64,000 nt of DNA, from assembly GCA_934541105.1 (NCBI GenBank), contig CAKTDA010000001.1:186001-250000 (forward strand), in the 5' to 3' direction. Of the stretch, positions 1-8,857 are shown piece after piece. The stretch's first letter is position 1; the number at the start of each line of letters is the position of its first letter. The notes under the pieces are model-generated. The model was not told the origin of the DNA. It saw only the letters and a list, made by a program, of their open reading frames with translations, and did no database searches. The stretch comes from an uncultured Luteitalea sp. (GTDB taxonomy: Bacteria > Acidobacteriota > Vicinamibacteria > Vicinamibacterales > Vicinamibacteraceae). A program made the translations under genes and the position numbers.

Positions 1-644
1 ACTGGAACTACTCGCGCTCCCTGCTGTTTGCCTGGGCCGGCCCCTACTACCACGTCGGTGTCCGCGCCGCGCTGCCCGTCACCGACACGGTGACCGTGAC
101 CGGCTTCCTGCTCAACGGCTGGAACAACGCGCAGGACAACAACCGCGCCAAGACGATGGCCACGCAGGTCAGCTGGAAGGCGCTGCCCTCGCTGACGATC
201 TCGCAGGCGTGGATGGGCGGGCCCGAAGGTCCCAACGGCGCCGCCGGGTGGCGGAACCTGTACGACACGGTGGCCACGTGGACGGTGAACCCGCGGCTGT
301 CGCTCATGGGCAACGTCGACATCGGGCGCGACACGCTGGGCGGGCAGACGTCGGCGTGGCACGGTGCTGCCGTATACGCCCGGTACGCCGTGGGACCGTC
401 GTGGGCGATCACGCCGCGCTTCGAAGTGTTCGAGGATCGTGACGGGTTTGCGACCGGCACCGCCCAGACGCTGCGCGAGATCACGCTCACGAGCGAGCAC
501 GTGCTGGTGCGCGGGCTGTCAATCCGCCTCGAGTACCGGCGTGACTGGTCCACCGCCGACTTCTTCGAGCACGGCGACGACGCGTATCGCTCGCACCAGA
601 GCACGGTGCTCGCCGGCTTCGTCTATTCGTTCGCCACGCCCTAG
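1..644 (+). CDS. OmpL-like outer membrane beta-barrel porin, 3' part
   Basis: The window opens inside this gene. The reading frame starts at base 3 and runs to a TAG at 642-644, giving about 213 residues. The visible part alternates short hydrophobic, aromatic-rich strands with polar turns and ends in an aromatic-containing C-terminal strand (FVYSF), as outer-membrane barrels do. The segments WNYSRSLLFAWAGPYYHVG and GWNNAQDNN match my memory of the OmpL-like porin family (beta-barrel porin-2). The protein would sit in the outer membrane and allow diffusion of small solutes, but the substrate is unknown. The next gene starts only 17 bases downstream. The signal peptide and N-terminal half lie outside the window. 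Confidence 0.72.
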   Translation, partial: WNYSRSLLFAWAGPYYHVGVRAALPVTDTVTVTGFLLNGWNNAQDNNRAKTMATQVSWKALPSLTISQAWMGGPEGPNGAAGWRNLYDTVATWTVNPRLSLMGNVDIGRDTLGGQTSAWHGAAVYARYAVGPSWAITPRFEVFEDRDGFATGTAQTLREITLTSEHVLVRGLSIRLEYRRDWSTADFFEHGDDAYRSHQSTVLAGFVYSFATP

Positions 645-661
645 CGTGGCCCTGGAGCCTC

Positions 662-2209
<1,548 letters not shown>

Positions 2210-2259
2210 CGACACGAATGTCGGATCGCTCGTGAGGGCCGACACGAATGTCGGATCGC
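2210..2259. repeat. Two direct copies of a 20-base hairpin repeat
   Basis: The 20-mer CGACACGAATGTCGGATCGC occurs at 2210-2229 and again, identical, at 2240-2259, a 30-base period. Each copy contains the inverted repeat CGACA-CGAA-TGTCG; the second extends to a 6-bp stem (CCGACA/TGTCGG). It begins at the regulator's stop codon and lies about 175 bases upstream of amtB. It could be a pair of protein-binding sites, an mRNA processing hairpin or a small dispersed repeat; the sequence alone does not decide. Confidence 0.75.
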
Positions 2260-2300
2260 CGTTCGAGACACCGGCGGTGCGATCGGCCTAACTCACACTG

Positions 2301-2324
2301 CACGAGCCACATGCGGCTCCCGTG
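2301..2324. other. Imperfect hairpin upstream of amtB
   Basis: CACGAGCC (2301-2308) pairs with GGCTC-C-CGTG (2315-2324) around the loop ACATGC, with one bulged C. No T run follows, so it is not a typical intrinsic terminator. It is the only other structure I see between the 20-base repeats and the amtB ribosome binding site. Confidence 0.4.
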
Positions 2325-2433
2325 GTGCCCGACCCTCGAGTCGAGCATCGAACTTGCTAAGGACGAGGCATACGGACGCGGCACGCGCGGGACACGTGGT
2401 CCCGCCCGGCTCGCCGCTTCGTTCGGAGGATCG

Positions 2434-3717
2434 ATGAACAACGCGGATGTCGCCTGGATGCTCGTCTCCACGGCGCTCGTGCTGCTGATGACCCCGGCCC
2501 TCGCCTTCTTCTACGGTGGGCTGGTCCGGTCCAAGAATGCGCTCAACACGATGATGATGTCGTTTGTCGCGTTGGGCTTTGCCGGCGTGGCCTGGGCGCT
2601 GCTCGGGTACTCGCTCGCCTTTGCGCCCGGCACGGCGTTCGTGGGCGGCCTGCAGTTCGGGTTGCTGCGCGGCATCACGCTGGACCCGCAGGGCACGATT
2701 CCCCACGTGCTGTTCATGGCGTTCCAGGGCACATTCGCCGTCATCACGGCGGCGCTGATCTCGGGGGCGGTCGTCGAGCGCATGCGGTTCAGCGCCTACC
2801 TCGCCTTCATCACGCTGTGGGTGCTCGTCGTCTACGCGCCCGTCGCGCACTGGGTCTGGGGCGGCGGCTGGCTTGCCACCATGGGCGCGCTCGACTTCGC
2901 GGGCGGCACGGTCGTCCACGTGAACGCCGCCGCGGCCGCCGCGATCGCGGCCATCGTCGTCGGCCCCCGTCACGATCACGGCCGTCAGGCCATGCTGCCG
3001 CACAACGTGCCGTTCACGCTGCTCGGTGCCGGCCTGCTCTGGTTCGGATGGTTCGGGTTCAATGCCGGCAGCGCGCTCTCGGCAAACGGCATTGCGGGCC
3101 TTGCCTTCGCCAACACGCTGCTGGCACCGATGGCCACCATCGTCGTCTGGACGCTGCTCGACCTGTCGCGCAGCCGCCACGTGACCGCTGTCGGAGCGGC
3201 CACCGCCATCGTCGTGGGTCTCGTGGCCATCACGCCGGCCGCCGGCTTCATCAGCCCGGCCTCGGCACTGATGCTCGGCGGCATCGCAGCCGTTCCGAGC
3301 TACTTCGCCATCCTCTGGCGCGCGCGCACGCGGCTCGACGACTCGCTCGACGTCCTCGCAGCGCATGGCGTGGGCGGCACGGTGGGCGCGCTGCTCACCG
3401 GCGTGTTCGCCGACCCGGCGTGGAGCGGTGGCGCCAGCGGGCTCGTGGCGGGCAACGCCGGACAGGTCGCGATCCAGGCAGCCGGCATCGCCGCGGCGCT
3501 CGTGTACTCGGTGGCGATCACGTTCGGATTGCTGAAGCTGATTGGCCTCGTGGTGCCCCTGCGGGCGACGTCACGCGGCGAGGCGCTGGGCCTCGACCTC
3601 ACCGATCACGGCGAGGAGGCCTACGCCGAGGGCGATGGCGCCATCCTGATCGGGCCCGACCTGGCGCCGTCGATCGTGGCCACAGGCGCGGTGTCGACCG
3701 AAGGAGGCCGGGCATGA
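2434..3717 (+). CDS. amtB: Ammonium transporter AmtB
   Basis: 427-residue Amt/Rh-family channel with about eleven hydrophobic helices. It carries the family signatures: the twin-histidine pair is recognisable in GGTVVHVNA and AAHGVGGTVGA, and the N-terminal segment has MTPALAFFYGGLV. The ATG at 2434 is preceded by GGAGGA at 2425-2430, a perfect ribosome binding site; the frame stays open further upstream to 2248 but that extension is not membrane-like. The stop overlaps the start of glnK by four bases (ATGA at 3714), the usual amtB-glnK arrangement in which the PII protein gates the channel. It should sit in the inner membrane and take up ammonium when nitrogen is scarce. Confidence 0.97.
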   Translation: MNNADVAWMLVSTALVLLMTPALAFFYGGLVRSKNALNTMMMSFVALGFAGVAWALLGYSLAFAPGTAFVGGLQFGLLRGITLDPQGTIPHVLFMAFQGTFAVITAALISGAVVERMRFSAYLAFITLWVLVVYAPVAHWVWGGGWLATMGALDFAGGTVVHVNAAAAAAIAAIVVGPRHDHGRQAMLPHNVPFTLLGAGLLWFGWFGFNAGSALSANGIAGLAFANTLLAPMATIVVWTLLDLSRSRHVTAVGAATAIVVGLVAITPAAGFISPASALMLGGIAAVPSYFAILWRARTRLDDSLDVLAAHGVGGTVGALLTGVFADPAWSGGASGLVAGNAGQVAIQAAGIAAALVYSVAITFGLLKLIGLVVPLRATSRGEALGLDLTDHGEEAYAEGDGAILIGPDLAPSIVATGAVSTEGGRA

Positions 3718-4073
3718 AGCTCGTCGTGGCCATCGTGCGACCCGATCGCCTGAACCCCGTGCTCGAGGCCCTCTTCCGCGCGCAAGTGCGGGGGGTGACA
3801 ATCAGCCGCGTGCAGGGACACGGCGGCGAGACCGAGCACGTCGAGAACTACCGTGGCACGACCGTGAAGATGGCGCTCGCCGAGAAGGTGCGCATCGAGA
3901 TCGGCGTCAGTGACGCATTCGTCGAGACGACGATCGACGCCATCACGGCGGGTGCCCGGACGGGAGACGTCGGGGACGGCAAGATCTTCGTGATGCCGGT
4001 CGAACGCGTCGTGCGCATCCGGACGGGTGAAACCGACAAGGATGCGGTCACCCCGGTGATTGCCGTCGGGTGA
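3714..4073 (+). CDS. glnK: PII nitrogen regulatory protein, Tyr51 missing
   Basis: 119-residue PII signal protein with the family C-terminal signature VGDGKIFVMPVERVVRIRTG. Start ATG overlaps the amtB stop, with AGGAGG at 3702-3707 as ribosome binding site. PII trimers sense ATP/ADP and 2-oxoglutarate and bind AmtB. Aligned by eye without gaps to Escherichia coli GlnB, the T-loop YRGAEY reads YRGTTV: Tyr46 is kept but Tyr51, the residue uridylylated by GlnD or adenylylated in Actinobacteria, is a valine. Control by small-molecule binding alone is therefore likely. I have seen the YRGTTV variant in other PII subgroups, so this is probably a lineage trait rather than decay. Confidence 0.95.
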   Translation: MKLVVAIVRPDRLNPVLEALFRAQVRGVTISRVQGHGGETEHVENYRGTTVKMALAEKVRIEIGVSDAFVETTIDAITAGARTGDVGDGKIFVMPVERVVRIRTGETDKDAVTPVIAVG

Positions 4074-4091
4074 GTCGTGTGGTGGTCGGTC

Positions 4092-4265
4092 GATGTAAAC
4101 ATCGACCGCCACGAACAGGCAGACCGACTGCCGGTGGGCGGATGTAAACATCGACCGCCACGAACAGGGCGACCGGCCGCCGGTGGGCGGATGTAAACAT
4201 CGACCGCCACGAACAGGCAGACCGACCGCCGGTGGGCGGATGTGAACATCGACCGCCACGAACAG
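4092..4265. repeat. 49-bp tandem repeat array, about 3.6 copies
   Basis: A unit beginning GATGTAAACATC recurs at 4092, 4141, 4190 and 4239, exactly 49 bases apart; the last copy is partial and reads GATGTGAACATC. Each unit holds the palindrome GATGT-AA-ACATC; in the first copy the stem grows to GGTCGATGT/ACATCGACC (9 bp). The intervening 20-odd bases also repeat, so these are not CRISPR spacers. The array fills the gap between glnK and the convergent pilin gene. Confidence 0.92.
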
Positions 4266-4279
4266 CGTTCGATTCGTGG

Positions 4280-4301
4280 GCGTCGACCTTCAGGTCGACG
4301 C
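4280..4301. repeat. Palindromic REP-like element, copy 1
   Basis: A 10-bp perfect stem GCGTCGACCT/AGGTCGACGC with a TC centre. The inner 20 bases are CGTCGACCTTCAGGTCGACG. It is preceded by GATTCGTGG (4271-4279). A near-identical copy preceded by GATTCGTAG lies at 19112-19133. It directly follows the 49-bp array and precedes the convergent 3' end of the pilin gene. Confidence 0.85.
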
Positions 4302-4308
4302 TCACCAC

Positions 4309-4713
4309 TCACCACTCCGAATAAGCGGTGCCTGCCATCGAGGTGCGGTCCGATCCGCTCTTGACGTCGTACACGCCGGGCTCGGCCGACACGTTGTTGG
4401 CGTCGGGCTCGGCGGGCACCTCCTGCCACGTCGTGCTCGACTTCGTGAACGGATCCTCGGGGATCGCGCGCAGGTACCCGTCGCTGACGAGAGACTCGAG
4501 TGTCGACGGGTACTTGCTCTTGTCGGCGTAGTACTGGTCGATCGCGTCGCGCATCCGGAACAGGTCCTCGCGCAGCACGGCTTCCTGGGCAAGCGTCACC
4601 GAGTTGCGATAGCCCGCCATCGCGATGCCCGCGATCACGACGATGAGCGCCATCACGACCATCAGCTCGAGGAGCGTGAAGCCCCGCCTTCGCTGCGCGC
4701 GCCTGTCGCTCAC
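4309..4713 (-). CDS. gspG: GspG-like major pseudopilin
   Basis: Type II secretion/type IV pilin-like subunit of 134 residues. The N-terminus has the prepilin signal: basic residues QRRRG, cleavage before FTLLELMVVMAL with the +5 glutamate, and one hydrophobic helix. The C-terminal part has the GspG pattern of paired prolines and a DPF near the end (IPEDPF). I chose the GTG at 4713, which has GGAG eight bases upstream and gives a ten-residue leader. The frame stays open upstream to 4797, where a start would overlap the preceding gene by 41 bases and make an unusually long leader. It is the last gene of the pilus/secretion operon. After cleavage by a prepilin peptidase, not found here, it would polymerise in the periplasm. 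Confidence 0.88.
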   Translation of the reverse strand: MSDRRAQRRRGFTLLELMVVMALIVVIAGIAMAGYRNSVTLAQEAVLREDLFRMRDAIDQYYADKSKYPSTLESLVSDGYLRAIPEDPFTKSSTTWQEVPAEPDANNVSAEPGVYDVKSGSDRTSMAGTAYSEW

Positions 4714-4756
4714 CCGCACGGCTCCAACGAGGCTCACGCCCTGCGGCAATGCCACG

Positions 4757-5263
4757 TCACCACTCGCGATACGGTGTGCCATCGAGTCCGGTCCCATCGG
4801 CCGTCGAATACACGTCGAAGACGTTCTGCCCGCCCCATGACGTCGAGTCGGGCCGGTCCTGGTACGAGCGCAGGCCCCACTCCGCCTCGCCGGTGAACGG
4901 GTCCTTCGGCACGCGGCGCAGGAAGCGCAGCTTTGTCTGCGACGCGTCGCCGGCGCGCGTGACGCCCTCGACGAGCGTCTCGAGGTCCGGCGGGTAGCCC
5001 ATGTCGTCCGGCTCCATCTCGAGGTTCGAGATCTGCTGCAGGTCGGCCGCGTCCTTGTACCTGTCGATGGCCGTCCGCATCTCGCGCAGCGCGCGGCGCA
5101 GTTCCACTTCCTTCTGCCGCTGGATGCCGACCTTGCCGAGCGGCAGGACGGCGCTGGCGAGCACGAGGACGATGGCGGCCACCATGATCAACTCGATGAA
5201 CGAGTAGCCGTCCTGCCTGCCCGCGCGGCGCCCTGCCAGCCACGCGGTCCTCATGCCGATCAT
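4757..5263 (-). CDS. gspG: Second GspG-like pseudopilin
   Basis: 168-residue pilin-like protein. It has a basic leader ending in QDG, cleavage before YSFIELIMVAAIVL with the +5 glutamate, a long helix with QKEVELRRALREMRTAID, and a GspG-like C-terminal half (VPKDPFTGEAEWGL). The +1 residue is tyrosine instead of the usual phenylalanine. The ATG overlaps the stop of the upstream secretin gene by four bases (ATGA), so the two are translationally coupled. Both this protein and its downstream neighbour end in a small residue followed by REW or SEW, so they are probably paralogues making different parts of one filament. Confidence 0.88.
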   Translation of the reverse strand: MIGMRTAWLAGRRAGRQDGYSFIELIMVAAIVLVLASAVLPLGKVGIQRQKEVELRRALREMRTAIDRYKDAADLQQISNLEMEPDDMGYPPDLETLVEGVTRAGDASQTKLRFLRRVPKDPFTGEAEWGLRSYQDRPDSTSWGGQNVFDVYSTADGTGLDGTPYREW

Positions 5264-7722
5264 CGTACGGCCACTGTCGCCGCCACGAGTTGCAGGCCGA
5301 CGCTCCCCTGCTCCGGGTTGGACGCCACACCTGTCGGCGTGATGGTCGACTGCCCCGTCGCGATCGCCTCGAACACGACAGTCGCGAGGAGGCCGGAGCC
5401 GGTGGATCCGACCTTGTCGCCGGGCCGCAAGACGGCGATGTCCACGCGTCCGGCGCCGGGATCGACCTGCTGCGTGAAGGTCGGCGTGACGCCGCCCTGC
5501 GCCATGAACGTCCCGGGCTGGACCGCACGCACGCGCAGCACCGACGGGTTGTACGTCAGCGTGACGCTCATCGTCGCCACCCGCTGCGCGCCGCTGATGG
5601 TGATCGGCACCGTGTAGGGCCCGCCGCCGACCTGGAACTCCGGCCCCGGCGCCGTGACCGTCAGGCGCGCGGTCGGCGAGGGCGGCGCAGGCGGTGGCGC
5701 GGTCTCTGCCGGCGCCTGTGCGGGCGTGGGAGGCGCCTGTCCCGGCGGCGGTGGCGCGTCGGGTGCAGGCGTCACGGGTGTCTGCACCGGCGCGGGCGCC
5801 GGCAGGACGGACGGCTCGGTGGTGACGGCGCCTGTCGACGGCGGCTGGACCGGGAGCGTGGCCACCGGCTGCGGCTGTCCCGGGACGGGTGTCCCGCTGG
5901 CAGCGGGCTGGGCATCCGCGGCGGGTGCGGCGGCAGCGGGATCGGTCGCAATGAGCGGCGGCGCGCCGGTGAGCCCCAGGTTCTGCTGGCTGCCGATGTA
6001 GATCGGGTCCAGGTTCTCCTGCGTGATCTCGGAACTCCGCACGAGACGCGGGGTCAGCAGGAAGACGATGTCGGTCTGCTGGATCTGGTCGTTCGTGCTG
6101 CCGAACAACCGGCTGACGATGGGCATCCGCAGCAGGCCGGGAAAGCCCGTGAGCGATCGCCGCTGATCCTCCCGCAACAGGCCGGCGAGCATCAGCGACT
6201 CCCCTTCACGCATGCGGATGAACGACGCCGCGCGGCGGGTGCCGAACGTCGGCAGGCTCTGGCCCGCGATGTCGATGTTGGCGCCGAGCGTGCTGCTCTC
6301 GACTTCGAGTTCGGTGACGATCTCGCCTTCGAGCGTGACGCGCGGGTTGTTGAACTTCAGCTTGATGCCGACCGTGCGGTAGTTGAACTGGTTGATCGGG
6401 ATTGTCGTCAGGCCGCCCGTGCCGAGGCCGCCGAACGTCGTGCTCGGCACCGGGATCTCGTCGCCGAGATCGAGCGTCAGCACCTTGCCTTCCATGCCCC
6501 GCAGCTGCGGCTTGGCGATGATCTTGTTGTTGCTGTCGCTCGCGAGGAAGTTGACGACGGCCTGCGGCACCGTCAGGTAGAAGTCGGCGGCACTGATGCC
6601 GCGCGTGATCGTGTTGAGGTTGAACGGGCGATTCGTTGCGTTCTCGCCGGTTGCCGGCGGTGCTTCGGGCGAGAAGATGCTGCCCACCGAATACTGCGAC
6701 AGGTTGAGCCCGAGCTGCTTGGCGCGCGCGCGATTGACCTCGATGATCTCGACGTCCACGACGATCTCGGCCCGCGGCCGATCGTTGTTGCGGATCACCT
6801 GGTCGATGATGTTCATCACGCGATCCGAGGCACGGACAGTGAGGCTGTTCTGCGTCTTGTTCGCAAGGACGCGCGGCTGCACGGGCAAGCCGGGCAACTG
6901 CAGGATCTGCTGCACCGTCTGCACGAGGTCTGCGGCCTCTGCGTGCGAGAGGTAGAACGTGCGGATGACCTGCTCCTCGTACGCGGCACGCTTGGGCGGC
7001 GTATCGGGGATCACCATGATGGTCCGCGGGTTGACCACCTTGTAGAAGTTGTTCGACGCGGCCATCACCTGAGCCAGGGCCTCCTCGAGCGAGAGGCCCG
7101 TGAGGTCCACCGTGATCTGGGCCGGCCGGAACGTCGACTCGAAGATCACGTTGATGCCGGTGGCCTTGCCGATGAATGTCAGCACGTCCTGCGACCCCGC
7201 CTGCGAGAAGCGGATCTCGAGTGGATCGCGCGAGGCCGGGTCGAGCAGCGGCGGCGCCGTGCGCTGGCGCGCCGTCTCGCGCATCGCCTCGATGGCCGGA
7301 CGCGGGCGCGCCGCCTCGGCACGCTCGCGCAGTTCCTTCTCGATCTCGGCCGCGCGCAGCATGGCCGTGCGGTTCCCGGGGTCGTACTCGTACACGCGCC
7401 GATAGGCGGCGACGGCCGTTTCGAGGTCGCCCGCCTCGTCGGCGCGGCGCGCCCGTTCGAGGTGGAACAGCGACGCCGAGAGGCTCGCCCGCTCGAGCGC
7501 GATGCGGTACTCGGGCCGATCGGGATCGTCCTGGAGCGCCTGTCGGTAGGACGCCACGGCCGCGTCCCAGTCGCCGGCACGCCCGGCTTCCTGGCCGCGC
7601 CGGAACGCGCCAGACGTCGCGCACCCGGCGACGCCGGCCGCAAGCGCTGCCAGCAGCACCACCGCTCCGAGTCGCACCATCCTCATCCGTTTCCGCACCG
7701 GTCCTCGCTCACCCACGCTCAT
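5260..7722 (-). CDS. gspD: Secretin lipoprotein with C-terminal cohesin domain
   Basis: 820-residue outer-membrane secretin of GspD/PilQ type. Domains in order: a signal peptide with a lipobox ending at Cys34 (AAGVAGC), TPR-like repeats (about 38-135), a secretin N-terminal domain (about 165-330), the secretin barrel domain (about 350-575, with the VPVPSTTFGG-like gate region and MLAGLLRED), a proline/alanine-rich linker (about 610-690), and a cohesin-like beta-sandwich (about 695-820, with VPITISGAQRVATMSVTLTY). It should form the gate through which a pilus or secreted protein passes. The start overlaps the PilP-like gene by four bases. The cohesin tail is unusual for secretins outside Acidobacteria-like lineages and could bind partners at the pore mouth. 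Confidence 0.93.
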   Translation of the reverse strand: MSVGERGPVRKRMRMVRLGAVVLLAALAAGVAGCATSGAFRRGQEAGRAGDWDAAVASYRQALQDDPDRPEYRIALERASLSASLFHLERARRADEAGDLETAVAAYRRVYEYDPGNRTAMLRAAEIEKELRERAEAARPRPAIEAMRETARQRTAPPLLDPASRDPLEIRFSQAGSQDVLTFIGKATGINVIFESTFRPAQITVDLTGLSLEEALAQVMAASNNFYKVVNPRTIMVIPDTPPKRAAYEEQVIRTFYLSHAEAADLVQTVQQILQLPGLPVQPRVLANKTQNSLTVRASDRVMNIIDQVIRNNDRPRAEIVVDVEIIEVNRARAKQLGLNLSQYSVGSIFSPEAPPATGENATNRPFNLNTITRGISAADFYLTVPQAVVNFLASDSNNKIIAKPQLRGMEGKVLTLDLGDEIPVPSTTFGGLGTGGLTTIPINQFNYRTVGIKLKFNNPRVTLEGEIVTELEVESSTLGANIDIAGQSLPTFGTRRAASFIRMREGESLMLAGLLREDQRRSLTGFPGLLRMPIVSRLFGSTNDQIQQTDIVFLLTPRLVRSSEITQENLDPIYIGSQQNLGLTGAPPLIATDPAAAAPAADAQPAASGTPVPGQPQPVATLPVQPPSTGAVTTEPSVLPAPAPVQTPVTPAPDAPPPPGQAPPTPAQAPAETAPPPAPPSPTARLTVTAPGPEFQVGGGPYTVPITISGAQRVATMSVTLTYNPSVLRVRAVQPGTFMAQGGVTPTFTQQVDPGAGRVDIAVLRPGDKVGSTGSGLLATVVFEAIATGQSTITPTGVASNPEQGSVGLQLVAATVAVR

Positions 7723-8294
7723 CCGCTCAGCCGCACCGTCTGTCGGCCCCGGCCGTCCGCGTACTCGATCTGGAGGGACTCCTCGCCGATGGACACGATC
7801 CGCCAGCGCCCGTCGACGATCTCACCCGCGCGGCCATAGTAGACGTTCTTGCCGTCACTAAGGACGGCCACCCGGCCCACATCCTGGCGGGAGACGATGC
7901 CGATGAACTTCACCGCGATGGGGGGAATGGGCGGCGGAGGCGGTGGCCCGGTCGGAACGGGCGGCGCCACCGGCACCTGTGGCCGGGCAACGCCAGCCCC
8001 CGAAGCGGACCCGCCCCCAGCGTCCGGCCCTGCAGCAGACGGGCCGCTGCGGAAGGGATCGCGTCCCCCTTCCTCGGGCGCGGGGCGGTGCGAAGCCAGG
8101 CGCTCGAGGCCCACACCCTCCGCCAGCACGTCCACGGGTGCCGGCTGCGCGCGGCTCGCCGCCGACGGACGCGCCGCCTTCGACGCCGCGGTCGGTGCAG
8201 TGGCTCCCCCGCCGAACTGCCACCACAACGCGACCACGAGAACGACAAGCAGGCCGCCGAGCAGCGTCAGCTGCCTGCGCGAGTCAGCGGCCAT
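7719..8294 (-). CDS. PilP/GspC-like pilus assembly protein
   Basis: 191-residue bitopic protein: one N-terminal membrane helix (LLGGLLVVLVVALWW), a long alanine/proline-rich linker that includes an eight-proline stretch, and a small C-terminal beta domain (VKFIGIVSRQ to the end). The GRDPFRSG motif at the head of the linker resembles the RDPF motif of PilP. In pilus systems such proteins join the inner-membrane PilN-PilO pair to the secretin, which fits its place between pilO and the secretin gene. The ATG at 8294 overlaps the pilO 3' end by 11 bases; a GTG lies one codon earlier. Identification rests on layout, the motif and position. Confidence 0.7.
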   Translation of the reverse strand: MAADSRRQLTLLGGLLVVLVVALWWQFGGGATAPTAASKAARPSAASRAQPAPVDVLAEGVGLERLASHRPAPEEGGRDPFRSGPSAAGPDAGGGSASGAGVARPQVPVAPPVPTGPPPPPPIPPIAVKFIGIVSRQDVGRVAVLSDGKNVYYGRAGEIVDGRWRIVSIGEESLQIEYADGRGRQTVRLSG

Positions 8295-8856
8295 CACTCG
8301 CCTTGAAGAATGTCGCCAGCGTCAGCGCCGCCTCGAGCGGTTCGCCGGGGTCGCTCTGGCTCACGCCAAACTGGCTGATGACCACGAACTCGTCGCCGGT
8401 CTCGAGGCGATGGATGAATCGACGGATGTCGCGATAGGTCCCGTACACGCTCATCGTGAGTGAGGCGCGCGACAGCACGCCTTCCTTGTCGAGCTTGTCC
8501 TGGGCGAAGGTGCGCTGGTCGTAGCTCAGGTTCGATTCCCGCGCAATCTGCGCGAGACGCACGAACGTGACGCGCCGGGCCGCCGGTTGGTCGATGGGCA
8601 GGATCTCCGTGTAGAACCGCTGGAGGTCCACGGTGGCCTTCTCGCTGCCAGCAGACGTCTGCCGGGCCGTGGCGAACTCCGCCGCGGCGGACGCGGCCGA
8701 GCGCGACGCGACATCGGCGCGCTGCGCGAGCGTGTTGACGCGAGATCGCAGCGGACCGAACACGATCGCGAGTCCGATCACGTTCGCCACGGCGAGTATC
8801 GCGAGGACCGTGACCAGGAGCCGGCGGTCGGCGACGATGCGGGTCATCGGCACCAT
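8284..8856 (-). CDS. pilO: PilO-like pilus assembly protein
   Basis: 190 residues, with one N-terminal membrane helix (LLVTVLAILAVANVIGLAIV), a coiled-coil stretch rich in A, R and E, then a ferredoxin-like periplasmic domain typical of PilO/GspM (VYGTYRDIRRFIHRLE, DEFVVISQF). PilO pairs with PilN to form the inner-membrane alignment platform. The ATG at 8856 lies one base after the stop of pilN (TGACATG), so translation is probably coupled. The frame remains open to 8994 but that extension overlaps pilN by more than 130 bases and is only arginine-rich antisense-like sequence. Confidence 0.88.
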   Translation of the reverse strand: MVPMTRIVADRRLLVTVLAILAVANVIGLAIVFGPLRSRVNTLAQRADVASRSAASAAAEFATARQTSAGSEKATVDLQRFYTEILPIDQPAARRVTFVRLAQIARESNLSYDQRTFAQDKLDKEGVLSRASLTMSVYGTYRDIRRFIHRLETGDEFVVISQFGVSQSDPGEPLEAALTLATFFKASDGR

Positions 8857-8857
8857 G

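Noticed and set aside
2248..2433. A 62-residue N-terminal extension of AmtB
   Set aside because: The extension is arginine-rich and unlike any Amt signal; ATG 2434 has a perfect ribosome binding site.
2260..2433. Sigma-54 (-24/-12) promoter of amtB
   Set aside because: TTGC occurs but without GG at the right distance upstream; no acceptable match.
4092..4265. Possible CRISPR array: regular 27-base repeats with about 22-base spacers
   Set aside because: The spacers repeat almost unchanged from unit to unit and no cas gene is near. It is a tandem repeat, not an adaptive array.
5290..7839. Long plus-strand open frame opposite the secretin gene
   Set aside because: Arginine- and aspartate-rich shadow of the secretin; the minus strand has clear secretin, TPR and cohesin domains.
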